DNA from: Anaeramoeba ignava
Taxonomy: Eukaryota; Metamonada; Anaeramoebidae
Direction: 5' to 3'
DNA: 64,000 nt
Assembly (NCBI GenBank): GCA_028826165.1
Contig: JAPDFW010000125.1
Coordinates: forward strand, 654,001-718,000
The notes under the pieces are model-generated. The model saw only the letters and a list, made by a program, of their open reading frames with translations, was not told where the DNA came from and made no database searches. Each line of letters begins with the position of its first letter. Position 1 is the stretch's first letter. A program made the position numbers and the translations under genes. This document shows, piece by piece, positions 12,685 to 23,202 of the stretch.

Positions 12685-14872
12685 TCATTTTAATTCTTTA
12701 AGAATTTGAATTAAATTTTTCAATCCAAAAACAAAACCATCTTCATCTTGACCTTCTGGAATATTATCATAACTATGAGCGAAATCAATCCAATAAAGTT
12801 TTGGATTTAATTTTCCTTCTCCATCATAAAGGAATAATAAACTTGAAGAAAATGAACGAAGTTTTTTAAATTGAATCATTAAATCATAAAATTTTTCGAT
12901 TTTCTCCAAGTAAAATTTCTGAAGTTCTTCAAAAAATTCAACTCCATTAAAGAAGAATTGGTATAATTCTTTTGGAAATTGTTCTTTTGGCATTGTTTGT
13001 CCAACTTTTCTTTCAAATTTAGTAAATTCTTTCTTTTCTTTCAAATATACCTTTTTGGATTAAATAAATATTAAAATAAATATTAAATAAATATTAAATA
13101 ATAAATATAAAATATTAAATATTAAATAAATATTAAATATTAAAATAATAAATATTAAATATTAAATATTAAAATAATAAATATTAAATAATAAATATAA
13201 AATAATAAATATAAAATATTAAATATTAAATATTAAAATAAATAATAAATAATAAATAATAAATAATAAATATTAAATATTAAATATTAAATATTAAAAT
13301 TAATATTAAATTTAAATAAAAATAAACTACTTTTCTTCCAGCTAATCTGAATCCTAAAGAAGAAGAAGTAGATTTTAAACATTTCTCAGTTTGAATTCTA
13401 GCTTTTTCAGGATCAGCATCCAAACCATGACCACGAGTACCCATTTTAATATCCATCATACAAGGTTTTGAATAACCAGCAGTTAAATCGTCCATAACAA
13501 TATATCTAACATAACCATCAGGAACTGATTTTGAAGTAGCAAGATCATTTATCATAAATTCTCTCATTGACTCCCCTTTTTTGAGTTTCTCTGAACTTAA
13601 ATCAACATATCCCATTGCTTGTGGAACAAATGGAAGAAAACAATTCAATTCTTTTTTTGATGATAAAAGATGATAAAAATCTCCTTCTAATTGTAAACAT
13701 GGTTTGCAAACTTTGTTTCCTTTTAATTTCAATAAAGAACCATGTCCTCCAACTTGATTATTAAATGTTCCTTGGATTAATATTTCACACTAATTAATAA
13801 TTTTTGATCCAATTTTTAAATTTGGAAAATATTTTGAATTTTTCTTTTAAAAAATAATTGAACAAATTTTTTTCCGATTTTGAAAATTCGGAAAAAAAAA
13901 GATTTAAATGGAAGATAAAATAATTTACTTCTTCAACTTTTTTCTGAACAGATTTAGTGATTAACTTTAATTAGAAAAAAATAAAATTAAAATTAAAATT
14001 AAAATTAAAATTAAAATTCAAAATTAAAATACATCTTGAATATCTTCGGTTTTTTTAACAGAAACTTCATAGAAAAGTGCTTTGTTTTTGTTTGCAAATT
14101 CTCCAATTTCTTCACTTTTAATAACTTTTTCATTTTCACTATCATTTTTATTTCCAACAATTACTAATAAAGAATTTCTTTTGAATTGAAATGGAACAAA
14201 ATTAATCCAATGTTCTAAATTTTGGAAACTTTCTCGACTTTGTTTTTTTCAAATAAATAAAAAATTGAATAAAATAAAATTAAAAAAATATTAGAAAATA
14301 AATTATTTACTTTTTCAAATCAAAAACAAAAAAATAAATTTGAAATGTTGAAAAAATTGATTCAATTTCATTTGCTAGTTCAAGTTTTCCAGGCTAAAAT
14401 ATAAATTGATTAAAAAAATAAAACAAAGAAAAAGAAATTATAAGGAAAAAAGTGGAAAATATTTTTTTTACTGTATCAAATAAAGTAAGTTCAACAACAA
14501 TATCATTGACTTGAATTTTTGATGTTTGTGTTAATTTTTGGAGTTTTTCTGTTGGAACATAATCTAAAAAAAAAGAAATCAAAAATTTAAATCAAAAATT
14601 TTTTTATCATTTTAAAAGAAAATTTTACTTGTTTCGATTGGTTTTTGGAAAAGGAATTGAGAAATAATTGAAGTTTTTCCAACTCCTAATTAATAAAATA
14701 ATAAATAATTAAGAATAAGAATTATTAAAAAAAAAAAAAGCAAAAATATATTATTTTAATTAATTAAATTGTGAAATTAATTTTTATTAAGGAATAATTA
14801 AAAGAAATGATTTGGTTCGTTTTTTAAAAGAAATTTACCCGAATCACCCAAAAGAATTAAATTCAAATCCAT
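12685..14872 (-). CDS. Rab/Ras-like GTPase fused to an inositol polyphosphate kinase
   Basis: Eight in-phase GT-AG exons, 443 aa: 14872-14839, 14685-14629, 14563-14472, 14393-14311, 14237-14033, 13964-13929, 13789-13331, 13050-12685. Residues 1-169 are a Rab-like GTPase: GDSGVGKT (9-16), DTPG (60-63), DLKNRESF, GNKND (117-121), SVK. The usual Gln after DxxG is Lys64. Residues 170-443 are an IPK/IP6K-type kinase: NQVGGHGSLL, GNKVCKP, the PxxxDxKxG motif PCMMDIKMG (278-286), KCLKSTSSSLG, SSSLLFLYDG and IDFAHS (410-415). No in-frame ATG lies upstream of the kinase exon, and the GTPase has no stop or prenylated Cys, so one transcript is the simplest reading. Two separate genes with a missed start exon remain possible. 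Confidence 0.75.
13060..13325. repeat. AATATTAAAT satellite in the last intron of the fusion gene
   Basis: Tandem AATAAATATTAAATATTAAA-like units fill the intron between the kinase exon ending GRK and the exon starting VYLKEKK. No other signal is visible. Confidence 0.8.
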
Positions 14873-14974
14873 GAAGAAAAAATGAAAAAAAAAATTCTTA
14901 AATTAAAAAAATTTTTTTTTAAATTTTATTTTTTCATTTTTTTATTCATTTTGAAAAAAATATAAAAAAAGAAA
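14873..14974. promoter_or_regulatory. 102-bp divergent promoter (GTPase-kinase fusion / ABCF3)
   Basis: The entire gap between two start codons on opposite strands. The plus side has ATTTTTTCATTTTTTTATTC shortly before ATG; the minus side is mostly A/T runs. Both promoters must share this tract. Confidence 0.55.
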
Positions 14975-17900
14975 ATGAACAAAGAAAAAAAACTAAAAAA
15001 GAAATCTCAAGTGAAAGAAATTGTTAATGAAGTGATTAGAATGTTTAATAATATAAAAATTGATGAATCAGCAATTAATTTTACAGTTGAAACATTTCTT
15101 GATCGAGAAATATCACAAAATCAAGAAGAACTATTTGAATCAATTATTCCTTATATAACAGACTATTTTATTGGAGATGAAGAAGATGATTTGAATTCTA
15201 ATGATGATAAAGATATTGAGGATGTTCTTTTAAATATTGATAATTTATCTCTTGTTAATAATTTGGATTTTAATAAGAAAATTCAAAGTTGGAGTTCTAC
15301 AAAAAAATCTAAGTTATTGGTTCTTATGATATCAAAGCAAATGGATGATATTGGAGTTTTTACCAAGCAATCTAGTAGAATTTCAAATTTATTTATAATT
15401 AAATTATTTACAAAATTAAAATCAATTTTGAAATTAAAATTATTTATAAAATTGAAATTAAAATTATTTATAAAATTAAAATTATTTATAAAATTAAAAT
15501 TAAAATTAAAATTAAAATTAAAATTAAAATTCAAATTCAAATTCAAATTAAAATTAAAATTAAAATTAAAATTATTTATAAAATTGAAATTAAATTATTT
15601 TGAAATTAAAATTTAAATTAAAATTATTTATAAAATTAAAATTAAAATTAAAATTAAAATTAAAATTATTTTGAAATTAAAATTAAAATTAAAATTAAAA
15701 TTTATTTATTTATAAAATTATTTATAAAATTAAAATTAAAATTTAAATCAATTTTGAAATTAAAATTAAAATTAAAATTATTTATAAAATTTAAATCAAT
15801 TTTGAAATTAAAATTAAAATTAAAATTAAAATTAAAATTAAAATTAAAATTAAAATTAAAATTAAAATTAAAATTAAAATTAAAATTAAAATTAAAATTA
15901 AAATTAAAATTAAAATTTATTTATAAAATTAAAATTAAAATTAAAAAAAGAAAAAGAAGAAGAAAAATCTAAAAAATTAGCCAAACCAATATCTATTATT
16001 GAAATAATACAAAGAGAACAAGAAGAACAAGAAAATATGAAGAAATTTAATATTGATTTAGTAAAAAGAGGACAATTCTATGTTTTAAAATATCGAGAAA
16101 GATTTAGTATGTCAAGAGAAGATCGAGAAAAACAAAAATCAAAACTTGAAGAGAAGAAATTAAAAAAAGAATTAAAGGAAATTGAATTAAATAAAAAAAG
16201 AGTAGCTGAATTTGAAGTTGATGAAAAAACATCACAACCTTTAATACCTATTAAAGTTCATTCAACTGAATCTACAAAAAGATCTGGTGATTTTTCAATA
16301 AGAGTTTCAGATATCAGTATTGCATTTGGTGGTTTGTCTCTTTTAGCAGAAGCTGAATTATCAATTTTCCCTGGAAGAAGATATGGTTTAGTTGGAAGAA
16401 ATGGAATTGGTAAAAAATTTGGAAAGAATTTAATTTAATTTAATTTAATTTAATTTAATTTGGAAAGAATTTAATTTGAAAAGAATTTAATTTAATTTAA
16501 TTTGGAAAGAATTTAATTTAATTTGAAAAGAATTTAATTTAATTTGAAAAGAATTTAATTTAATTTGAAAAGATTTTAATTTAATTTGAAAAGATTTTAA
16601 TTTAATTTGGAAAGGATTTAATTTAATTTGGAAAGGATTTAATTTAATTTGAAAAGAATTTAAATTTATTTTGAAAAGGATTTAAATTTATTTAATTTGA
16701 AAAGATTTTAATTTGGAAAGAATTTAATTTAATTTGAAAACAATTTAATTTGATTTGAAAAGAATTTAATTTAATTTGGAAAGAATTTAATTTAATTTGG
16801 AAAGAATTTGATTTGATTTGATTTGAAAAGAATTTAATTTGGAAAGAATTTAATTTGGAAAGAATTTATTTAATTTGGAAAGAATTTAATTTAATTTAAT
16901 TTGAAAACAGTTTGATTTAATTTGAAAAGATTTTAATTTGAAAAGAATTTAATTTGGAAAGAATTTAATTTAATTTGGAAAGAATTTAAATTTTATTTAA
17001 TTTGAAAAGAATTTAATTTAATTTAATTTGGAAAGGATTTAATTTAATTTGAAAAGAATTTAATTTAATTTGGAAACAATTTAATTTAATTTGAAAAGAA
17101 TTTATTTAATTTGAAAAGGATTTATTTTAATTTAATTTGATTTGAAAAGAATTTAATTTGATTTTGAAAGAATTTAATTTAATTTGAAAAGAATTTAATT
17201 GAATTTAATTTAATTTGGAAAGAATTTAATTTAATTTAATTTAATTTGGAAAGAATTTAATTTAATTTAATTTAATTTGGAAAGAATTTATTTAATTTGA
17301 AAAGGATTTAATTTAATTTGGAAAGAGTTTAATTTGATTTAATTTGAAAACAATTTAATTTAATTTGAAAAGGATTTAATTTAATTTAATTTAATTTAAT
17401 TTAATTTGGAAAGAATTTAATTTAATTTGATTTGAATTTAATTTGATTTGAATTTAATTTAATTTGAAAAGAATTTATTTAATTTGAAAAGAATTTAATT
17501 TAATTTAATTTGAAAAGAATTTAATTTAAATTTAATTATTTTAATTTATTCTAAATTTCATTCTAAATTTTAATAAATTAATCAGGAAAAACAACACTCC
17601 TCAGAAAAATCGCTAAAAGAGAATTCAAAATCCCAAAACAAGTTACAATATCATTAGTAGAACAAGAAGTAGTAGGAGATGATCGAACAGCACTTGAACA
17701 TGTTCTTTCATCAGACATCGAAAGAGAAGAACTTCTAAAAGAAGCGCAATACATCGAAGAGCTTCTTGAGCAAAACGAGAACAAAGATAACACAGATAAC
17801 AACGAATCAGATGAATCAATAGTTCATCTTAATAAAAAAGAAGTGGATTTCCACCAAAAACGATTAATCAAAGTATATCAACGACTGGGAGAAATCGACG

Positions 17901-19261
17901 CAGATTCAGCACAAGCACAAGCAGGATCAATTCTCAAAGGATTGGGATTCGAGCAGGACATGCAGCTTAAGACAACTAAGGAACTCAGCGGAGGATGGAG
18001 AATGAGAGTCTCACTTGCACAAGCAATTTTTTCCAATCCTGATGTTCTTCTTTTGGATGAACCAGACAATTTTTTGGATCTCCCAGGAATGATTTGGTTG
18101 GAGGATTACCTCGTCAATAAGTGGGAAAACTCGCTTGTTGTTGTTTCTCATTCGCGAGGCTTTATCAACTCAATATCGACAGATATCATCCATTTTTATA
18201 ACAAAAAATTACATTATTATAAAGGAAATTATGACAGTTTTGAAAAAACTCGAACAGAACAAATGATCAACCAAAACAGAAAATTTGAGAAAAACAAAAT
18301 CCAACGCAAGCACATCCAAAGCTATATCGATAGATTCCGAGTGAGAGCATCAACGGCCAAAATGGCGCAAAGTAGGATCAAATTACTCAACAAAATTGGG
18401 ACTGTCAACCCAGTTATTGGCGATAAGTCAATCAAGTTTTCCTTTGTTTACGAGATCGAACCCATTACCCCGCCAGTGATCCAATGCCTGAATATCACGT
18501 TTGGATACTTCACAAAAGAAGAGCTTATGGATGGTGAACTAAATCAAAATTCAAATGAAAATTCAAATGAAAATCCAAATCAAAATTCAATTGAAAATTC
18601 CAACGGAAATTTGATCCAAAAACTGTCAAAAGAATTTCAACTGACAAAAGAACAAAAAGAAAGAGTACTTCTAGAAAACGTAGATTTGAATATCGATTTA
18701 TCAAGCAGAATAGCAATAGTCGGACCAAATGGACTTGGAAAATCAACATTACTCAAACTAATTGACGGCACATTGGAGCCAATTAGCGGGTCGATTTTCC
18801 GGAACCCCAAAGTAAAAGTGTTCCGGTTCGCACAGCATTTTGTGGATCAGATGGATATGAAGCAGACTCCAGTGGAATATCTGCATGAAATGTTTCCAAG
18901 CACTCCATTGATTGATTTGAGAAAGAAACTCGGATCATTTGGATTAAGTGGAGACGTTGTTTTCCAGAAAATCAGGACTCTAAGTGGCGGGCAAAAGAGC
19001 AGGGTTCTTCTCGCCTCAATCCTTTTGCACAAACCCCAAATTCTTCTTTTGGATGAGCCAAGTTCTTATCTTTCTATTGAAGCTGTTGATGCTCTTATTC
19101 ATGCTTTGAACCAATTTGAAGGCGGTATTATCCTCGTTACTCATGATGAGAGACTTATTTCTCATGTCTGCGACTCTATCTTTATCATCCAGAATAAACG
19201 TTGCGAGTTTTTTGATGGTGATTTTGAGGATTATAAAGATACTTTCAGAAGGAAATTTTAA
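14975..19261 (+). CDS. ABCF3: ABCF3/GCN20-type ABC-F ATPase
   Basis: Soluble twin-ATPase ABC protein of the GCN20/ABCF3 branch, which in yeast works with GCN1 at ribosomes to activate GCN2. Exons 14975-15374, 15951-16409, 17586-19261 give 844 aa. The first junction (QSKKEEE) is less certain. The N-terminal 180 residues are the helical family domain. NBD1: GRRYGLVGRNGIGKTT (Walker A 282-289, split by intron 2), LSGGW (420), LLLDEPDNFLD (D-loop kept, Thr-Asn changed), VVSHSRGF. NBD2: GPNGLGKST (666), LSGGQKSR (752), LLLDEPSSYLS, VTHDER. In NBD2 the usual TNHLD after DEP is SSYLS, so the D-loop Asp is lost. Exon 3 is visibly richer in G+C than exons 1-2. An NSNENPNQ insert precedes NBD2. Confidence 0.93.
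15380..15948. repeat. AAATTA hexamer satellite in ABCF3 intron 1
   Basis: Hexamer tracts separated by ATTATTTATAAAATT spacers. The array runs directly up to the A/G-rich acceptor at 15949-15950. Confidence 0.88.
16410..17585. repeat. 1.2-kb TTTAATTTGGAAAGAA minisatellite in ABCF3 intron 2
   Basis: About 50 units of AATTTAATTTGGAAAGAA or ...GAAAAGAA, with GG/GA variation and multiples of ATTTA, fill the intron that interrupts the NBD1 Walker A motif. It is the longest single intron array in the window. Confidence 0.92.
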
Positions 19262-19332
19262 ACCGTTTTTTTTTTAGATTTTTTTTTTTTAAAATAAATT
19301 CAAATAGAATTCAAAAATTAAAAATTAAAATT

Positions 19333-19359
19333 CATTTTTTCATTTTTTTCTTTTCAAAA
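19333..19359 (+). promoter_or_regulatory. Start-proximal T-rich element
   Basis: A short T run, CATTTTTTTCTTTTCAAAA, then ATG. The same string with at most small changes sits immediately before most RCC1-BTB genes on both strands, so the NTPase gene shares the array's promoter type. Confidence 0.6.
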
Positions 19360-21189
19360 ATGAATGAAAACGATAAATTAAATTCTTCAATGATTATTGA
19401 AATGGATAAAACAGAAGAAGATGATTTATTAGAAAAATTGAATTTAGAAGAACATCTTGAACCTAAAAATTTGAACAAAGTAATTGGAGTGGAAAATGAT
19501 ATTTTTCAAGTAATGCCAACAGGATTGAAGGAAAATTCAATGGGAAATATTTCTCCTTTCCTTATACGAAATCAAACACAAATTTTACTTGATACATTAA
19601 ACAAGAAACAGTGGGACAGAAGAATATTAATTGGATCTTCTGGAGCTGGAAAATCATATATTCTTTTTCATCTTGCTTATTATCATTATCATTTGCCTGA
19701 TTGGATTGTTCTTTATATCCCGAATATGGCTACTTTATATAATAATCCAAATCATTCTGTCGCTCAACAAATAATGAACAGAATGTATCTTTTATATAAA
19801 ACACAATTATTTGAAAAATACAAATTTAAATTTGATGAAGAATTTTGGCGAAATCCAAATCCTAGTGAAAAAGAAAAAAAAAGTATGATTTCGCAATGTT
19901 TGAATTTATTTTCTGCACTCACAAATGGAGTCTTTTTGAATCACAAGATTTTCATTGCGCTTGATCAATGGAATATTCTATTTCGGGATGAGAAAATGAA
20001 TCAGGATAATCATATCCTTAATTTTTTTAGAGAATTTGGTGAGATTCCCAATGGAGTTTTTGTAACTGCTGTGAGCTCCAGTTTTGAGCCAATTGATCGA
20101 CTTCATGATGCTGATTATGTTACCTTGATATTTAGAGTTTCTGTTTATGACAAAGCTGAACTCTCTGCAATGATCAAGTATAATATCAAAAGGAAAAATT
20201 TACCTGAAAAAGTAAATATCGAACACATTCAGCATTTAACAGGAAATGTACCAAGAATTTTATTTTTTTTGTGCCAAGCTTTTAAAAATCCAAAGAGATC
20301 TCAGAATTGGGAAAAAGATGCTCATCAAGCAACAATGAAATATTATCGAGATCGAATTTTCCATATTCTTTCCAAATCACAATCACAGCAAAAACTCAAA
20401 AATAGCCAAATTCAACACGACTCTCTGCAATTTGCAATGCTTTTATATTTGAATAAGGATCTTCCCACTCTTCCAAATCAGTGGGAAATGCTTGGAATTT
20501 TTACAGAAATTGATGATAAAAGATGCACTTTCATTTGTGATTGGGCGAAAGAAGCATTTTACCAAACAATCAATGATAATATTTATGATTATCTTGAAGT
20601 TCTTTCTATGGACTCACAAACCAAAGCCAGGGCTTTTGAATTATTTGTTTCAAGTTCTTTTATAAAATCTATTCAAGGAATTACATTAAAAACAACTAAC
20701 TTAAGAGGAGAGAAAACTGATCCTTCGGAATTAGAAATTGAGGTTAATAAATTCGTCACACAAGAAAAAAATAAGCCTCTTCAAATCATTGATCCTGGAA
20801 CTTTTATCATCTGCTATGAAGGTCATCCTGTTGTTGATTTCGTTGCTTTTTCCCTCAAAAAACAACTATTCTATATTCAAGCTTCCGTGAGTCCTTATCA
20901 AGAGCATCCTAAAAAAATGCCTGATTTATGGGAATCTCTTTTTGAATCAACACAACAATCAATTTATGAGTATTATTCACAACTAACAGGATTGTCCAAC
21001 AAAAAAATATCCAAAACAAAACTCCCTCAAAATCAATTTTATTTGTATATCACTTCAAATCCTCATTTCATGATATTCAAATCAAAATATTCGGGTCATC
21101 AAGTTCATTTAGTGAACAGAGATGAATTATCTTCTCTCAATCTCACATCTTGGTCCAAAATCAAAAAATACTTCTCCAAATCAAATTAA
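19360..21189 (+). CDS. P-loop NTPase with C-terminal nuclease-like domain (Crinkler/RHS-like)
   Basis: 609 aa, single exon. Walker A GSSGAGKS (92-99) is followed by WIVLYIPN, a pattern I associate with RHS/Crinkler ATPases; Walker B is FIALDQWN (198-205). A sensor-like segment is GVFVTAVSSS, then HLTGNVPRILFFLC. The C-terminal domain from about residue 480 has HPVVDFVAF then FYIQASVSP, whose D493 and Q507 fit the D...(E/Q)xK layout of restriction-endonuclease-like folds, although Lys is replaced by Ser. Such NTPase-nuclease proteins are known in protists and pathogens as Crinkler or RHS proteins, often linked to transposons or conflict. No signal peptide or transposon ends are seen here. It lies next to the first RCC1-BTB gene. 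Family placement is moderate; function is not established. Confidence 0.55.
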   Translation: MNENDKLNSSMIIEMDKTEEDDLLEKLNLEEHLEPKNLNKVIGVENDIFQVMPTGLKENSMGNISPFLIRNQTQILLDTLNKKQWDRRILIGSSGAGKSYILFHLAYYHYHLPDWIVLYIPNMATLYNNPNHSVAQQIMNRMYLLYKTQLFEKYKFKFDEEFWRNPNPSEKEKKSMISQCLNLFSALTNGVFLNHKIFIALDQWNILFRDEKMNQDNHILNFFREFGEIPNGVFVTAVSSSFEPIDRLHDADYVTLIFRVSVYDKAELSAMIKYNIKRKNLPEKVNIEHIQHLTGNVPRILFFLCQAFKNPKRSQNWEKDAHQATMKYYRDRIFHILSKSQSQQKLKNSQIQHDSLQFAMLLYLNKDLPTLPNQWEMLGIFTEIDDKRCTFICDWAKEAFYQTINDNIYDYLEVLSMDSQTKARAFELFVSSSFIKSIQGITLKTTNLRGEKTDPSELEIEVNKFVTQEKNKPLQIIDPGTFIICYEGHPVVDFVAFSLKKQLFYIQASVSPYQEHPKKMPDLWESLFESTQQSIYEYYSQLTGLSNKKISKTKLPQNQFYLYITSNPHFMIFKSKYSGHQVHLVNRDELSSLNLTSWSKIKKYFSKSN

Positions 21190-21271
21190 AAATCAAAAAT
21201 CAAAAATCAAAATCCCAAAAACATTTTTTCATTTTTTTCTTTTCAAAAAAATTAAAAATAAAAAAAGAAAA

Positions 21272-23011
21272 ATGAATGAAATTTTATATTTTGGTTCAAA
21301 TCAATATCCAAAACTTATCAAAAATGAACCAAATAAAATAACAAAACCAATTCAATTTAAATTTGAAAATGAAAATGAAAATCAAATTAAACAAATTTCA
21401 ACAACAGATTTTTCAACAATTTTCCTTTTTGAAAATGGAAAAGCAATAGAATATTTAACTCAAAGAGATTCAAAACAAAATCCTTCAAAAATCCAAATTG
21501 AAAATATTCAAAAAGTAACTGTTGGTCTTCAAGTTGAAGCTATTTTAACAATAGAAGGAAATCTATTTGCAAAAGGAAAAATTATTAATCCAAATAATCC
21601 AAATCAATTTATCAATATTTCATCATTAATTGAAGATACAAATGATAGAATAATTGAAGATATTGTTTCTGGAGCTAACTCAATTTACTTATTAACTTCA
21701 AATCAAAATGCTTATGGAATTGGTTCAAATTATTTTGCTCAGTTTGATTTTGATTCTGAAACGTTTGAAGAAACAGAAAAACCAATTTTAATGATGAAAA
21801 ATGTTTCTAAAATATTTTCAGGAAATTATTCAAGTTCTGTTTTTCTTTTAAATTCAAATCAAGAATTATTTTTTTGTAGAAATAATTTTTTAGGAGAACT
21901 TGGATTAGGAGAATCAATAGAAGAAACAGAAATATATAAATTAACCAAAATCAAAAATATTCCAAAAGGTAAAATAATTGATATTCAATGTGGAAGTTGG
22001 CATACAATAATGTTGAATGAAGATCAAAATCAAAATCCAAAAAGAAAAATTTATTCATGTGAGCATTCTAATTATGATGATATTAATGAAAATACTTATG
22101 AATTTACTGAAATCAAATTATCTTTATTTAAAAATAATGATGATATTATTGATTTTTCTGTTGGAAATTTTCATACTTTGATTTTAACTTCCAATAATAA
22201 ATTGATAGGATTTGGAAGTAATTCATATGGCCAATTAGGAACTGGAGATACAAAAAATCATTTCATTCCTATTCAAATTGAACTTCCTAAATTAAGATTT
22301 AATGAAGATATTTCCAATTATCATATCTTTTGTGGAAATTCCAATTCATTTCTTTATTATTCTCCTCCTTCTTTTTCTAATCTTGAAGAAGATTTGATAA
22401 AATTATTTAGAAGAAAAGAATTTTGTGATATTTCATTTAAAACAGAAAATGGAGAAATAATTGAAGCTCATAAATTAATATTGGAATATAGATTAAATCA
22501 AATTGAAAATCAAATTGAAAAACTTCAAGAAATTATTTCAAAAAAATCAATTAAAGAATCAAATCAAATATTTGAAATGATTTATTCAAACAATTACAAA
22601 ATAAATCCAAAATTATATTCTGAAATTAAAGAAATTATAAATTCCAATGAAAAAATTGAAGAAACAATGAAAAGAATTTATTTAAATGAAAATGAAAAAG
22701 ATTTTATAATTGAAAGAAAAGAAAAACAATATAAATTTCCAAAATTAATATTAATAATGAGAAGTGAATTATATCGAGGAATGTTTTTATCTGTAACAAA
22801 TGATACTTCTAATAAAGTTACAGATTATAGTGAATTAAGTAATAAATCATTTCAAATATTTGAATATTGGATTTATTCAAATCAAATTAAAGATGAAATT
22901 AAAATTACACAAAAGATAATTGATGAACTAGAAACAGGAATTGATTATTTTCAATTAAATCAAACAAATCCAAATTTATTTGATTTATTAATTAATAAAT
23001 TTAATAATTAA
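21272..23011 (+). CDS. RCC1-propeller double-BTB protein, copy 1
   Basis: Family description: residues 1 to about 375 form RCC1-like blades (GxGxNxxxQLG, then DIxCGxxHSxxL); about 380-450 is a first BTB (DISFKTENGEIIEAHKLIL), and about 485 to the end a second BTB (DFIIERKEKQYKFPKLILI, then RSELYRGMF). This is the IBtk-like plan; BTB proteins of this kind often recruit Cullin-3. Copy 1 has 579 aa, starting at MNEILYFGSNQYP (21272); the in-frame upstream Met lies inside the NTPase gene and is not used. It is the most altered propeller: blade motif GQLG reads AQFD, GCG reads FCR (residues near 205), and YSCG reads YSCEH. The N-terminal EN tract has only three units. It ends LINKFNN without CaaX; an AAATTA array starts at the stop. 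Confidence 0.9.
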   Translation: MNEILYFGSNQYPKLIKNEPNKITKPIQFKFENENENQIKQISTTDFSTIFLFENGKAIEYLTQRDSKQNPSKIQIENIQKVTVGLQVEAILTIEGNLFAKGKIINPNNPNQFINISSLIEDTNDRIIEDIVSGANSIYLLTSNQNAYGIGSNYFAQFDFDSETFEETEKPILMMKNVSKIFSGNYSSSVFLLNSNQELFFCRNNFLGELGLGESIEETEIYKLTKIKNIPKGKIIDIQCGSWHTIMLNEDQNQNPKRKIYSCEHSNYDDINENTYEFTEIKLSLFKNNDDIIDFSVGNFHTLILTSNNKLIGFGSNSYGQLGTGDTKNHFIPIQIELPKLRFNEDISNYHIFCGNSNSFLYYSPPSFSNLEEDLIKLFRRKEFCDISFKTENGEIIEAHKLILEYRLNQIENQIEKLQEIISKKSIKESNQIFEMIYSNNYKINPKLYSEIKEIINSNEKIEETMKRIYLNENEKDFIIERKEKQYKFPKLILIMRSELYRGMFLSVTNDTSNKVTDYSELSNKSFQIFEYWIYSNQIKDEIKITQKIIDELETGIDYFQLNQTNPNLFDLLINKFNN

Positions 23012-23165
23012 AATTAAAATTAAAATTAAAACTAAAATTAAAATTAAAATTAAAATTAAAATTAAAACTAAAATTAAAATTAAAATTAAAATTAAAATTA
23101 AAATTAAAATAAAAATTAAAATTAAAATTATAATTAAAATTAAAATTAAAATTAAAAATAAAATT
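23012..23165. repeat. AAATTA/AACTAA hexamer spacer
   Basis: Array between copies 1 and 2 starting immediately at the stop codon, with occasional AACTAA units, followed by the T-rich start-proximal element. Confidence 0.85.
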
Positions 23166-23174
23166 CCAAAAATT

Positions 23175-23202
23175 CATTTTTTCATTTTTTTTCTTTTCAA
23201 AA
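23175..23202 (+). promoter_or_regulatory. Start-proximal T-rich element of RCC1-BTB copy 2
   Basis: TTTTTTCATTTTTTTT then CTTTTCAAAA, ending at the ATG. Equivalent tracts precede copies 3 (25193-25218), 4 (27085-27112), 5 (29099-29128) and 8-11 on this strand with small changes. Confidence 0.6.

Noticed and set aside
21122-21271. 50-residue N-terminal extension of RCC1-BTB copy 1
   Set aside because: It overlaps the end of the NTPase gene and translates the T-rich leader; all other copies start at MNE/MND.
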